A DNA stretch of 33,344 nt from a virus, in IMG/VR virus record IMGVR_UViG_3300030107_002623, positions 1-33,344 of that record, one strand, 5' to 3'. The notes below the pieces were generated by a model. It made no database searches. It had not been told where the DNA came from and saw only the letters and a list, made by a program, of their open reading frames with translations. The translations under genes were made by a program, and so were the position numbers. This document shows, piece after piece, positions 1 to 6,303 of this stretch. Position 1 is the stretch's first letter. Each line of letters begins with the position of its first letter.

Positions 1-2
1 TA

Positions 3-731
3 AACTTCAAGTATGGTTACAAGACACCAGTCTGGGGTACATATAATCAATGGAATAAAATAGGTTTACAACCAGCACCAAAAACTGGCATACCTCTATG
101 GCAACCAATGATATATAAAGAAACAGATAAGAAAACAGACAAAGAAAAAGTAATCAAAAGATTCAAGACTGTAGCTATCTTTAGTATTGATGATGTGTCT
201 GGTGATACTAAACTAATCAATGCACTAAAGATTGCGTTAGTAAAACCACCAAAGTTATGCAGTCATACAGAAATAGAACTAATTGAAATGGATATTCAAC
301 AATTAGGTGCTGGCATAACTGATGGCAGTAATCGAGCCTGTTACATACCAAGTACAGATGAGATTAAAATGCCACATAGAACACAGTTTAGAAAACGTGA
401 AGCATACTACAGTACATTATTCCATGAGATTACTCATTGGACAGGGCATAGTAGTAGATGTAATAGAAACCTAAAAGGTAGCTTTGCTTCTAATGACTAT
501 GCCTTCGAGGAACTTATAGCAGAACTTGGTGCAAGTTTTCATATGGCTCACTACAACTTGTTGCACGAAACAAGAAGTGACCACGTGCATTACTTGAAGT
601 CATGGGCTAAGGCTCTTAGAGATAAGCCAGACTCACTACGTTCTGCTTGTAAGTATGCTAGTCAATCTTTCTTCTTTGTGCGTAACAAGGCAGAAATGAT
701 TGCTAGTGATGAAGCAGTAGGTGATGTATGA
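3..731 (+). CDS. ArdC-like antirestriction protein, zincin metallopeptidase (5' partial)
   Basis: The reading frame is open from base 3, so the true start lies left of the window; the first ATG inside it is at 108. The visible N-terminal part (a Tyr-Asn-Gln-Trp patch followed by KTGIPLW) resembles the ssDNA-binding N domain of ArdC-type antirestriction proteins. The C-terminal part has a zincin signature, HEITHW at bases 423-440, followed about 25 residues on by a FEELIAELGASF helix that would supply the glutamate ligand. Proteins of this family are carried by plasmids and phages and protect incoming DNA from restriction; some cleave or bind nucleic acid. It overlaps the next small ORF by an ATGA. 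The family assignment is firm; the in vivo role is inferred. Confidence 0.8.
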   Translation, partial: NFKYGYKTPVWGTYNQWNKIGLQPAPKTGIPLWQPMIYKETDKKTDKEKVIKRFKTVAIFSIDDVSGDTKLINALKIALVKPPKLCSHTEIELIEMDIQQLGAGITDGSNRACYIPSTDEIKMPHRTQFRKREAYYSTLFHEITHWTGHSSRCNRNLKGSFASNDYAFEELIAELGASFHMAHYNLLHETRSDHVHYLKSWAKALRDKPDSLRSACKYASQSFFFVRNKAEMIASDEAVGDV

Positions 732-799
732 TTGCAATCTACTTTGTATATACAGCGATAGTAATTGTATGGGCATACATCTTTTTGTTAACATTATAG
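728..799 (+). CDS. 23-residue single-span membrane peptide
   Basis: This short ORF starts in an ATGA overlap with the stop of the ArdC-like gene, which suggests translational coupling. The peptide (MIAIYFVYTAIVIVWAYIF...) is almost wholly hydrophobic and would form one membrane helix with no soluble domain. It ends next to the Shine-Dalgarno sequence of the following gene, leaving no wasted sequence. No family is recognised. The arrangement fits a real mini-gene, but an ORF this short can occur by chance. Confidence 0.4.
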   Translation: MIAIYFVYTAIVIVWAYIFLLTL

Positions 800-809
800 G
801 AGAATGAAG

Positions 810-1001
810 ATGACTATATTTAATAAGTATCATAGTGAGGGTTGGGCAGTACTAGCTCTTACCGATAAAGGATGGGCAGAAGAAGGATTCTATTATGATA
901 AAAAAGATGCTAAACAGGCTTTAAAAGAATATCAAAATGAGTATCCCAAATGTTATATTAGAATGGCAAAAGTAAATATAAAGGAGAATGATAATGAGTG
1001 A
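810..1001 (+). CDS. Hypothetical small protein
   Basis: A 63-residue protein of no recognised family, rich in aromatic and charged residues. An ATG at 804 is also in frame, but it lies one base from the AGGAG at 798-802. The ATG at 810 has a normal 7-nt spacing and is preferred. The upstream string AGGAGAATGAAGATG is a cassette that recurs before other genes of this strand. The C-terminus overlaps the start of the next gene by 8 bases. Its place among early-arm genes suggests an early accessory function, but nothing in the sequence shows a specific role. Confidence 0.6.
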   Translation: MTIFNKYHSEGWAVLALTDKGWAEEGFYYDKKDAKQALKEYQNEYPKCYIRMAKVNIKENDNE

Positions 1002-1329
1002 AGAATGGTACAATATGGTAAGGCGAACGGATCCTGAAACAAGTAAGACTGCCGCCAAAGAAGAAGTAGGTAGAGTACGTAAAGCTAAAGACAGAGTGAT
1101 GGAACTTATCATAGATGTTGGTGGTATATCTGGTATGACAGATGAAGAACTAGCATTTCAAGATGGTGTGATAACAAGTAAGTATCGTACTGCTAGAGTA
1201 TGGCTAGAACGACAACACTACATTGGTGCAGTTGGTCAACGTAAATCCAGGCATGGTAAATACCAACGTGTTTGGTTTGCAACAGAAAAAGGTAAAGTAT
1301 TATATTGTAAAATAAAGGAGAGTAAATAA
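994..1329 (+). CDS. Winged-helix-like DNA-binding protein
   Basis: The 111-residue product opens with RRTDPETSKTAA, a motif typical of a family of small phage proteins with a winged helix-turn-helix. The segment around residues 35-90 (a LIIDVGGISGMTDEELA stretch, then a TARVWLERQHYI helix) fits a DNA-binding winged helix of the MarR/replication-protein type. The start at 994 is preferred over 988 because AGGAG at 982-986 then has 7-nt spacing. The stop overlaps the next ATG by one base (TAATG). It is probably an early regulator or replication accessory; its target is unknown. Confidence 0.55.
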   Translation: MSEEWYNMVRRTDPETSKTAAKEEVGRVRKAKDRVMELIIDVGGISGMTDEELAFQDGVITSKYRTARVWLERQHYIGAVGQRKSRHGKYQRVWFATEKGKVLYCKIKESK

Positions 1330-1592
1330 TGTATATAGGTTCAGTAAGAGAGAAGATGTTTAACAGAGCTTGTTCAAGTACAAGAGCAAAGATATTAAGT
1401 GGCAAAGATATGTTCTGGATTGTAGAAGAAACTAGTGCTGGCTTTGACCTAGTAGGTAAAGACTACTATCAAATGATAAAGTGTCTAAACAAAGGTTGGC
1501 TACATGAAAAACAGTACTGGGTATATGATAACTGGTATGATGCAAGATACAAATTAGAAGAACTAGAACTAGAAGCAGAAGCCAACATATAG
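1329..1592 (+). CDS. Hypothetical protein
   Basis: An 87-residue product of no recognised family. The start is coupled to the preceding stop by TAATG, and AGGAG lies 8 bases upstream (1316-1320). The protein is rich in Trp, Tyr and Lys and ends in an acidic helix (repeated Leu-Glu). It is the last gene before the folded intergenic region at 1603-1831. Confidence 0.55.
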   Translation: MYIGSVREKMFNRACSSTRAKILSGKDMFWIVEETSAGFDLVGKDYYQMIKCLNKGWLHEKQYWVYDNWYDARYKLEELELEAEANI

Positions 1593-1602
1593 AATTTGTC
1601 AT

Positions 1603-1831
1603 TGACAGAAGCCTCCTTTACTCTCAAAAAATGGTTGCTGTCATTGATGAATACTCAAGTAGCTATAATAAGTTTAACATGCACTTAATATTAGCTACTT
1701 GAGATATAGAATTTGTGTGCAAAAAGATGATGCTCGTGGGTACAAGACCACGCACACAATAAGTGCAGTCCTTGTGCTTGTGCTAATTTAGTCGTTAGTT
1801 AGTACAAGACCTTTTCTCAAGGATTGCACTT
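1603..1831 (+). ncRNA. Candidate structured RNA or leader, at least four stems
   Basis: This gap between genes holds a chain of inverted repeats. Stem a pairs 1603-1613 with 1633-1643, with one mismatch and one G-U. Stem b is a perfect 12-bp repeat, 1654-1665 with 1692-1703. Stem c pairs 1713-1720 with 1752-1759 and holds a small inner stem (1736-1739 with 1748-1751). Stem d pairs 1761-1774 with 1818-1831 (14 bp, one G-U) and encloses a 10-bp helix, 1777-1786 with 1799-1808. A 13-bp direct repeat (ATATAGAATTTGT) sits at 1587-1599 and 1704-1716. The ribosome-binding site of the 1852 gene (AGGAG, 1841-1845) follows stem d. It could be a non-coding RNA or a folded leader; no known class was recognised. 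Confidence 0.5.
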
Positions 1832-1851
1832 CACATAACAAGGAGAAACAA

Positions 1852-2043
1852 ATGAAGGTACGACAAAAACAAATAACTAAAATAGAAACTATACTAAACA
1901 GTATAGAAAAAAAACTAGAACAAATAAAACAACAAGATTATGTGACTTATGACGGAAGAAATTGGATGCCTTTTTGTGAGATAGACTATCCAAGTTTAAA
2001 AAATATGTTAAGACAATTAAAAAGATACAGTAAAAATCTTTAG
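1852..2043 (+). CDS. Hypothetical basic coiled-coil protein
   Basis: A 63-residue, Lys- and Gln-rich protein. Its first half reads as an amphipathic helix (repeated Ile/Leu with KIETILNSIEKKLEQIKQQ), so a short coiled coil is likely. AGGAG at 1841-1845 gives a good start. It stands directly after the folded region at 1603-1831, which may control it. No function is recognised. Confidence 0.55.
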   Translation: MKVRQKQITKIETILNSIEKKLEQIKQQDYVTYDGRNWMPFCEIDYPSLKNMLRQLKRYSKNL

Positions 2044-2085
2044 TCTGTTCTTGCATTTATGCAGTAACTATGATAGGTATATGTT

Positions 2086-2298
2086 ATGAATGAACTTAAT
2101 ACTTATATGAATCAGTTGCAGAAACTAGCTGATAAAAAAGGTATCAACTTACGTGAAGCTTTTAGAAAGTCTGGTATTCAAGATAGTACCTATCATAGAA
2201 TAAAGACAGGTGAGTTTTGTTTACGTGAATCAACTGCACAAACAGTATGGAATTATATATATGAAACCCACTTCGAAAAAATCCGTAAAGAAATCTAG
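2086..2298 (+). CDS. XRE/Cro-type HTH regulator
   Basis: The 70-residue product fits a Cro/CI-like helix-turn-helix: a first helix around LQKLADKKGINLREAFRKSG, a turn, then a recognition helix around DSTYHRIKTGEF, followed by a third helix. This size is normal for small phage repressors. The 42-nt gap upstream contains TTGCAT (2051-2056) and TATGAT (2069-2074), but their 12-nt spacing is too short for a clear sigma70 promoter. The 3' end overlaps the next gene by 38 bases in another frame. The DNA targets are unknown; the paired palindromes near 31.8 kb are one candidate (speculation). Confidence 0.65.
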   Translation: MNELNTYMNQLQKLADKKGINLREAFRKSGIQDSTYHRIKTGEFCLRESTAQTVWNYIYETHFEKIRKEI

Positions 2299-2662
2299 TG
2301 GTAGATACGAAGCATACCAAGGTAATATGGTATACTTTAACTCTACTGCAAAGGCAGATAGATACTTACAGTTAGTACAGTTTGTAGGTGATAAACTTAT
2401 AACTGATCTTGAACTAAATCCGGAATTACCTATCGTAGTAAATAATGTACGTATAACAAACTATATTGCAGACTTTAGATATGTAACTCTTGAACCTAAT
2501 AATCATAGGGGATATGCAGTAATAGAATCTGTTGTTGGTGCAACGACAGATACTTACAAGTTAAAGAAAAGATTAGCTGAAGTAACATATGGTATAAAGA
2601 TAAACACAATACCAGCAAAGGAGATTGAAGAATGGAAAGAGATTATACCTCTAAACCAATAG
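2261..2662 (+). CDS. DUF1064-like phage protein (endonuclease fold)
   Basis: The 133-residue product matches the DUF1064 layout: a Lys-rich N-terminus, GNMVYFNSTAKADRYLQL, then ISDLELQP-like LITDLELNPEL, a YIADF strand, a V-I-E-S strand and a TDTYKLKKRL helix. The family is thought to be PD-(D/E)XK nuclease-like. Where relatives usually have E-D-V-K-G, this protein reads E-S-V-V-G, so the catalytic lysine appears lost. An in-frame start at 2210 would lie deep inside the HTH gene; 2261 is preferred although its Shine-Dalgarno is weak. It sits next to replication-initiation genes. Confidence 0.6.
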   Translation: MKPTSKKSVKKSSGRYEAYQGNMVYFNSTAKADRYLQLVQFVGDKLITDLELNPELPIVVNNVRITNYIADFRYVTLEPNNHRGYAVIESVVGATTDTYKLKKRLAEVTYGIKINTIPAKEIEEWKEIIPLNQ

Positions 2663-2985
2663 CAGAAGATTGGGAGCCAAGTACCACGTTGCAGTCTTGG
2701 TTCTTTGATAAATTTAAACAAGCAACAATGGAGGATTTGAACTATGAACACGAACAATTTGTCGACTACTACCTCGCAAAAGGTAACAGAAAAAACAACT
2801 GGGATGCCGCCTTCAGATTCTGGTGTCGGTGCTCTTTCAAGTTGGGTAACAAAACACAAAAAGTTAGGAACGATTCTAAACCAGCCAGAGTTTCTGCCAG
2901 TAATGCTAACGCAGTCGGAGATTATCTTGATAGATACAATAGCGAGAGCAACGTCAGAAGCATTACTAGAACTAAAGGATCATAA
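2632..2985 (+). CDS. DnaT-like replication protein
   Basis: The 117-residue product resembles the C-terminal domain of DnaT and phage replication proteins: W-E-P-S near the N-terminus, then a FDKFKQATMEDL helix, and an F-V-D-Y-Y-L-A-K segment followed by N-N-W-D-A-A-F-R-F-W, the spaced aromatic pattern that binds ssDNA or primosome partners. AGGAG at 2619-2623 gives 8-nt spacing. It overlaps the previous gene by 31 bases and shares 242 bases with the next gene in a different frame. With the loader-like neighbour it probably recruits a replicative helicase. Confidence 0.55.
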   Translation: MERDYTSKPIAEDWEPSTTLQSWFFDKFKQATMEDLNYEHEQFVDYYLAKGNRKNNWDAAFRFWCRCSFKLGNKTQKVRNDSKPARVSASNANAVGDYLDRYNSESNVRSITRTKGS

Positions 2986-3334
2986 AGAACTAGAACCACT
3001 CAAGAAAAAACTTGATGGTGTTATACATAATCTTGAAGTACAAATGCAACCAGCACCAAATGAAACTATTGTAAAAAGTTTGCAAGTGCTGGGCAATACA
3101 TTTCAAACTGAACTACCACAACGAGAAGGTTTGAAGTATTACATAGAAGCAATCAAAGATATACCAGCTATATTCTTGAAGGATGCTATCGTATCTGTAA
3201 TGAAAACACACAAGTATAATACGTTTCCATTACCAGCTACCATACGAGAACCTGTTGACAATAAGATAAATTTCTGTCAAAGTTTCCTTGGATGGTGTAG
3301 GTCTGTCTTACACAGACTCACAACATTCACCTAG
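2744..3334 (+). CDS. Helicase-loader-like replication protein, overlapping frame
   Basis: The start at 2744 has a strong GGAGG (2730-2734) nine bases upstream, although it lies inside the DnaT-like gene. The first 80 residues are encoded by the shared 242 bases and are low in complexity. The rest, unique to this frame, has helices and a C-terminal motif (IPAIFLKDAIVSVMKTHKYNTFPLPATIREP) of the kind found in phage helicase-loader or P-like proteins, where a FPLPA motif closes the domain. An in-frame ATG at 2903 is an alternative start that would shorten the overlap. A terminator follows at 3354. Confidence 0.55.
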   Translation: MNTNNLSTTTSQKVTEKTTGMPPSDSGVGALSSWVTKHKKLGTILNQPEFLPVMLTQSEIILIDTIARATSEALLELKDHKELEPLKKKLDGVIHNLEVQMQPAPNETIVKSLQVLGNTFQTELPQREGLKYYIEAIKDIPAIFLKDAIVSVMKTHKYNTFPLPATIREPVDNKINFCQSFLGWCRSVLHRLTTFT

Positions 3335-3353
3335 TTCATTCTTCAATTTGTTC

Positions 3354-3387
3354 AAAGCCTTGTAATTAATTTTGCAAGGCTTTTTTT
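3354..3387 (+). terminator. Rho-independent terminator
   Basis: A perfect 9-bp stem (AAAGCCTTG at 3354-3362 with CAAGGCTTT at 3375-3383) with a 12-nt loop runs into a T tract ending at 3387. It closes the first early transcription unit after the loader-like gene. Confidence 0.85.
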
Positions 3388-3391
3388 ATGC

Positions 3392-3420
3392 TTGATTACA
3401 ATGCAGAAATGCATTATAAT
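3392..3420 (+). promoter_or_regulatory. Sigma70-type promoter
   Basis: TTGATT at 3392-3397 and a perfect TATAAT at 3415-3420 are separated by 17 bases. The site lies just after a terminator and 28 bases before the start codon at 3449. It should drive the exonuclease-ERF-SSB unit using host RNA polymerase. The downstream sequence resembles that of the promoter at 32714. Confidence 0.75.
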
Positions 3421-3448
3421 TATTATTAACAAATAAAGGAGAATGACT

Positions 3449-3823
3449 ATGGGTAGATATTATCATGGAGATATAGAAGGTAAGTTTTGGTTTGGTGTCC
3501 AACCAAGTGACGATCCAAAATTCTTTGGAGCAGAAGAAGAAGAACCAGATTTTATTAGTTATTATACTGAAGATTTAGAATCAATAAAAATTGGTATAGA
3601 TTCTTGTAAAGAACATCTTGGCAAATACTATAAAGATGTTCATCACTTCTATACTAAAATAGTAAGTGATCCTAATTATGCACAACGATTACATGAATGG
3701 TTAAACATATCAGAATCAAAAGCAGAAAATCTGATAGGTTGGTATGCAAGATTAGAACTTGGAGAAAAGATGTATAAACAAGTAAAAGAACATGGTTCTT
3801 GTGCAATAGAAGCGGAGATATAA
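3449..3823 (+). CDS. Conserved phage hypothetical protein, first gene of recombination operon
   Basis: A 124-residue protein starting MGRYYHGDIEGKFWFGVQ, an N-terminus I associate with an uncharacterised phage family next to replication genes. The ATG at 3443 is too close to AGGAG (3437-3441); the ATG at 3449 has correct spacing and belongs to the recurrent AGGAGAATGANNATG cassette. The protein is acidic in its middle part and has no visible membrane segment. It is co-transcribed with the exonuclease (gap of 1 base), so a role in replication or recombination is possible. Confidence 0.6.
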   Translation: MGRYYHGDIEGKFWFGVQPSDDPKFFGAEEEEPDFISYYTEDLESIKIGIDSCKEHLGKYYKDVHHFYTKIVSDPNYAQRLHEWLNISESKAENLIGWYARLELGEKMYKQVKEHGSCAIEAEI

Positions 3824-3824
3824 T

Positions 3825-4640
3825 ATGAAAGATTTTGATAGAACAGTTGGACTAGGTGGTAGTGATGCCAATAGAATATGGCACAACCAAAACCTAGTAC
3901 AACTATGGAAAGTAAAAACTAAAAAAGATATGGAAGAAGATTTATCTAATGTATTTCGTGTACAACTTGGAGTACATACTGAATCATTCCATATTGAATG
4001 GTTAGCTAAAACAGAGTTTGCTGGTAAGATAGTAACTAGACCAACTCCAGGACAAGAAGTAAAACAATTTACATTTAGAGATGTACCATTGTTTGCTCAT
4101 CTTGATGCCAAGGTAGACAATGTAATACTAGAATGTAAACACAGTAATGCAAGAGCAACTGTAGAACACAAGGCTAGATACTATGCACCACAGCTACATC
4201 ATTATATGAAAGTATACAATCAAGACTGGTGTTACCTATCTGTTATACTTGGTAATGATGATCCCAAAGTAGTAAGAGTAGATTGGAATCAAGAGTTCTA
4301 TGACAGACTATTTGCAAAGATGAAAAGGTTTTGGTTGTTCGTTAAGAATAACAAGCAACCACCAGAATCATATGGCAAAAATGGTAGTGATGTCAAAGCA
4401 GAAGAACACGTACTTGTAGATGGTATGAAAGACTATCTTGAGTTTGATAATGAATTATACAGAAGCCTTGATGGTATGATGAATCAGTATCAAGGTGCTG
4501 TTACCAGCTTCGAAGAAACGAAGAAGAAGATAAAGTTACTTGTACCAAAGGATGCTAGAAGATGTGAGTTTCCTAATAGTAACTATATAATAACACGCAA
4601 CAAGAAAGGTACACTTGTTGTTAAAACAAAAGGAGAATGA
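3825..4640 (+). CDS. YqaJ-type viral recombinase / 5'-3' exonuclease
   Basis: The 271-residue product has the YqaJ/lambda-exonuclease signature of the PD-(D/E)XK superfamily: GLGGSDA (9-15), a helix with Glu53, Asp94 in HLDAK, E103-C-K105 as the catalytic E-x-K, and Gln123 in APQLHHYM. These enzymes resect dsDNA ends to give 3' ssDNA for annealing proteins. The C-terminal 80 residues form a helical tail. The ERF and SSB genes downstream complete a phage recombination module. Its stop lies inside the start cassette of the next small gene. Confidence 0.85.
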   Translation: MKDFDRTVGLGGSDANRIWHNQNLVQLWKVKTKKDMEEDLSNVFRVQLGVHTESFHIEWLAKTEFAGKIVTRPTPGQEVKQFTFRDVPLFAHLDAKVDNVILECKHSNARATVEHKARYYAPQLHHYMKVYNQDWCYLSVILGNDDPKVVRVDWNQEFYDRLFAKMKRFWLFVKNNKQPPESYGKNGSDVKAEEHVLVDGMKDYLEFDNELYRSLDGMMNQYQGAVTSFEETKKKIKLLVPKDARRCEFPNSNYIITRNKKGTLVVKTKGE

Positions 4641-4642
4641 AG

Positions 4643-4774
4643 ATGAAGTTTACGTTAAAAGAAATAATACTTATGTGGAAAAAAACTTACAACGAAAATA
4701 TGTGTGAGCAATATTCTGGATTTATTAACAACTTAATAGTGGAGTATGACAATGCCAGAAAAGACAAAGAATAA
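4643..4774 (+). CDS. 43-residue hypothetical protein
   Basis: This ORF has a full AGGAGAATGAAGATG start cassette (AGGAG 4631-4635) identical to that at 798-812. The peptide begins MKFTLKEIILMWKKTY and ends Lys-rich. Its end overlaps the ERF gene by 23 bases, and the GGAG at 4741-4744 within it serves as the ERF ribosome-binding site. It has no recognised family, but the start signal and coupling support translation. Confidence 0.55.
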   Translation: MKFTLKEIILMWKKTYNENMCEQYSGFINNLIVEYDNARKDKE

Positions 4775-5366
4775 ACCAGACTTTGATCAAGATTTATTTA
4801 ACTTATTACATGATGTAAATAATCCATATCAAGGTTCTCAGAATCCTCACTACAAGAGTAAGTTTGCTGATCTATTGAGTTGTCTAAAGACAGTCAAGCC
4901 AGCACTCAAAGATAACAACTTTGCATTACAACAAGTAATAAAACAACTTGAAGGTGGTGGATCTGTACTACAAACTAATCTTATACATATATCTGGTAAG
5001 GTAGTTTGTGATGGTGGTATACCTCTTGTATCTAAAGATGCTAATGATCCACAAAAACTTGGTGGATCTATTACATATGCTAGACGATATGGTTTGTGTG
5101 CATTACTTGGTGTAGTAGGTGATCCTGATGATGATGGTAATGAATCTAGTAAAGCAGATACTTCACCAAAAGCATTAGAAAGATTAAAGAAAGATTTTGC
5201 TGAAACTATACACGATTCAGCAGATAAACCTATGCTTGATGAATTGTATACAACATACAAAGATGAAATATCAGCATTAAAAGATGAAGATCAGAAGTGG
5301 TTTAGACAAGCATACAAAGATCAAATTAAATTTATGAAAGAAAGAGAGGACAAAAATGCCACTTAA
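4752..5366 (+). CDS. ERF-family single-strand annealing protein
   Basis: The 204-residue product carries the ERF core: NPHYKSKFADL, a VKPALKDNNFALQQ stretch, an LQTNLIHISGK strand and GGSITYARRYGLCALLGVVGDPDDDG, whose TYARRY and acidic DDDG are the family hallmark. ERF proteins anneal complementary ssDNA in phage recombination and circularisation. The C-terminal part is a variable helical linker. An ATG at 4746 is also in frame, but GGAG at 4741-4744 fits 4752 better. It works with the upstream exonuclease and downstream SSB. Confidence 0.85.
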   Translation: MPEKTKNKPDFDQDLFNLLHDVNNPYQGSQNPHYKSKFADLLSCLKTVKPALKDNNFALQQVIKQLEGGGSVLQTNLIHISGKVVCDGGIPLVSKDANDPQKLGGSITYARRYGLCALLGVVGDPDDDGNESSKADTSPKALERLKKDFAETIHDSADKPMLDELYTTYKDEISALKDEDQKWFRQAYKDQIKFMKEREDKNAT

Positions 5367-5496
5367 ATTTTACAAAGAAATAGAGTGCACCATTAATGAA
5401 TGGTGGGATTCTTTAGACGATTCTGTTAAAGAAGCAATTAATAAAATATATAATAAGTATGAAAAAAAGGAGATAAAAGATGCAGACATTAGCTAA
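5356..5496 (+). CDS. 46-residue hypothetical acidic/basic helical protein
   Basis: A short ORF that overlaps the end of the ERF gene by 11 bases and the start of SSB by 17. An AGAGAGGA sequence stands before its ATG. The peptide (MPLKFYKEIECTINEWWDSL...) looks like two amphipathic helices with a Trp pair. The AAAAAGGAG used by SSB lies inside it. The tight coupling on both sides argues that it is translated. No family is recognised. Confidence 0.5.
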   Translation: MPLKFYKEIECTINEWWDSLDDSVKEAINKIYNKYEKKEIKDADIS

Positions 5497-5830
5497 AGTA
5501 ACTATACTAGGACACTGTGCAGTAGATCCAGAACCTATGAAGAATGAAGAATACTGCAAGTTAGTTGTAACTCACAACTCTGGTAGTAAAGAAAATCGTA
5601 AAGCACATCATCACAAGATAAGTGTATTCGATCCATACAAAAGTAAATTTGTAATGGATTACATTAAGAAAGGTATGATTGTTTATATTGAAGGTGAGTT
5701 ACAATATTCTAAACTAGATGATGGTACTTACTATACAAGTATAGTGTGTGGTAGGTTTGATAGCAGAATAGAATTATGTGAAAAGAAAGATAGTGCTGGT
5801 GTCAAAGATGACGACGCACCTCCCTTCTAA
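5480..5830 (+). CDS. ssb: Single-stranded DNA-binding protein
   Basis: The 116-residue protein has an OB-fold SSB pattern: TLAKVTILGHCAVDPEP, a central strand with HHHKISVFDPYKS, then YIKKGMIVYIEGELQYSKL and a final strand. It ends in the acidic tip DDDAPPF, which in SSBs binds partner proteins. The length is short for bacterial SSB but normal for phage. AAGGAG upstream (about 5468) gives good spacing. It completes the exonuclease-annealase-SSB set. Confidence 0.85.
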   Translation: MQTLAKVTILGHCAVDPEPMKNEEYCKLVVTHNSGSKENRKAHHHKISVFDPYKSKFVMDYIKKGMIVYIEGELQYSKLDDGTYYTSIVCGRFDSRIELCEKKDSAGVKDDDAPPF

Positions 5831-6035
5831 CATTTGTAAAATTCTCCGAAAAGCTAGAATAGATTGTTCGTATACGTATTTAGATGCGAGCAATCTAACT
5901 GGCTTATCTATATCTACTATTGTAAATGCGGAAAGAAATATACCAAGTCCAAGAACTATCAAACTGCTATCGACTTGCTATGGTATAAAAGTAAATCTTG
6001 CACACAATACTAAAGGTAATGTAGTATATCTTTAG
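5808..6035 (+). CDS. XRE-like helix-turn-helix protein
   Basis: A 75-residue product with a plausible Cro/CI-like fold: ICKILRKARIDCSY, TYLDASNLTGLSISTIVNAE as the turn and recognition helix, then a closing helix ending GIKVNL. The track-long frame opens at 5778 inside SSB; 5808 is a shorter start overlapping SSB by 23 bases. The ribosome-binding site is weak for both. This is the second small HTH protein of the early arm and may be a regulator of the recombination unit. Confidence 0.55.
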   Translation: MTTHLPSNICKILRKARIDCSYTYLDASNLTGLSISTIVNAERNIPSPRTIKLLSTCYGIKVNLAHNTKGNVVYL

Positions 6036-6044
6036 GAGGTATAG

Positions 6045-6302
6045 GTGGGTATATTTGATGATGCTTGGAGAAAAGCATGTATGAAAAAGAGGTGTAAATA
6101 TTGCACAAAGAATGCAGTAAAATGGAAAGGTGGTACATTTTATTGTAAAGATTGCTATGATAAGGCAGTTGTAAAAGGAATGAGATTAGAATTTTCGGAA
6201 CCCCCTCCACAAAAAAAGGGGGGATCTGAAAATTCTAAAGTTAAGGTTAGTAAAAAAAAACCAAGAAAGATAACAGTTGATAAATATAAAGTAGTGAGGT
6301 GA
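6045..6302 (+). CDS. Zinc-ribbon protein with basic tail
   Basis: The start is a GTG at 6045 with a very strong AGGAGGT (6034-6040) in front. The 85-residue product has two Cys pairs, C-K-Y-C and C-K-D-C, about 16 residues apart, which should bind one zinc, followed by a Pro/Lys-rich tail with KVSKKKPRK. Such ribbons often bind nucleic acid or polymerase. It lies between the HTH gene and the lysozyme. The function is not known. Confidence 0.6.
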   Translation: MGIFDDAWRKACMKKRCKYCTKNAVKWKGGTFYCKDCYDKAVVKGMRLEFSEPPPQKKGGSENSKVKVSKKKPRKITVDKYKVVR

Positions 6303-6303
6303 T

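Noticed and set aside
2554-2859. 101-residue minus-strand ORF
   Set aside because: It is antisense to the DUF1064-like and DnaT-like genes and lacks a ribosome-binding site; the plus frames have recognisable motifs.
4850-5260. 136-residue minus-strand ORF opposite ERF
   Set aside because: It is antisense to the clearly conserved ERF core and no minus-strand gene is otherwise found in this arm.
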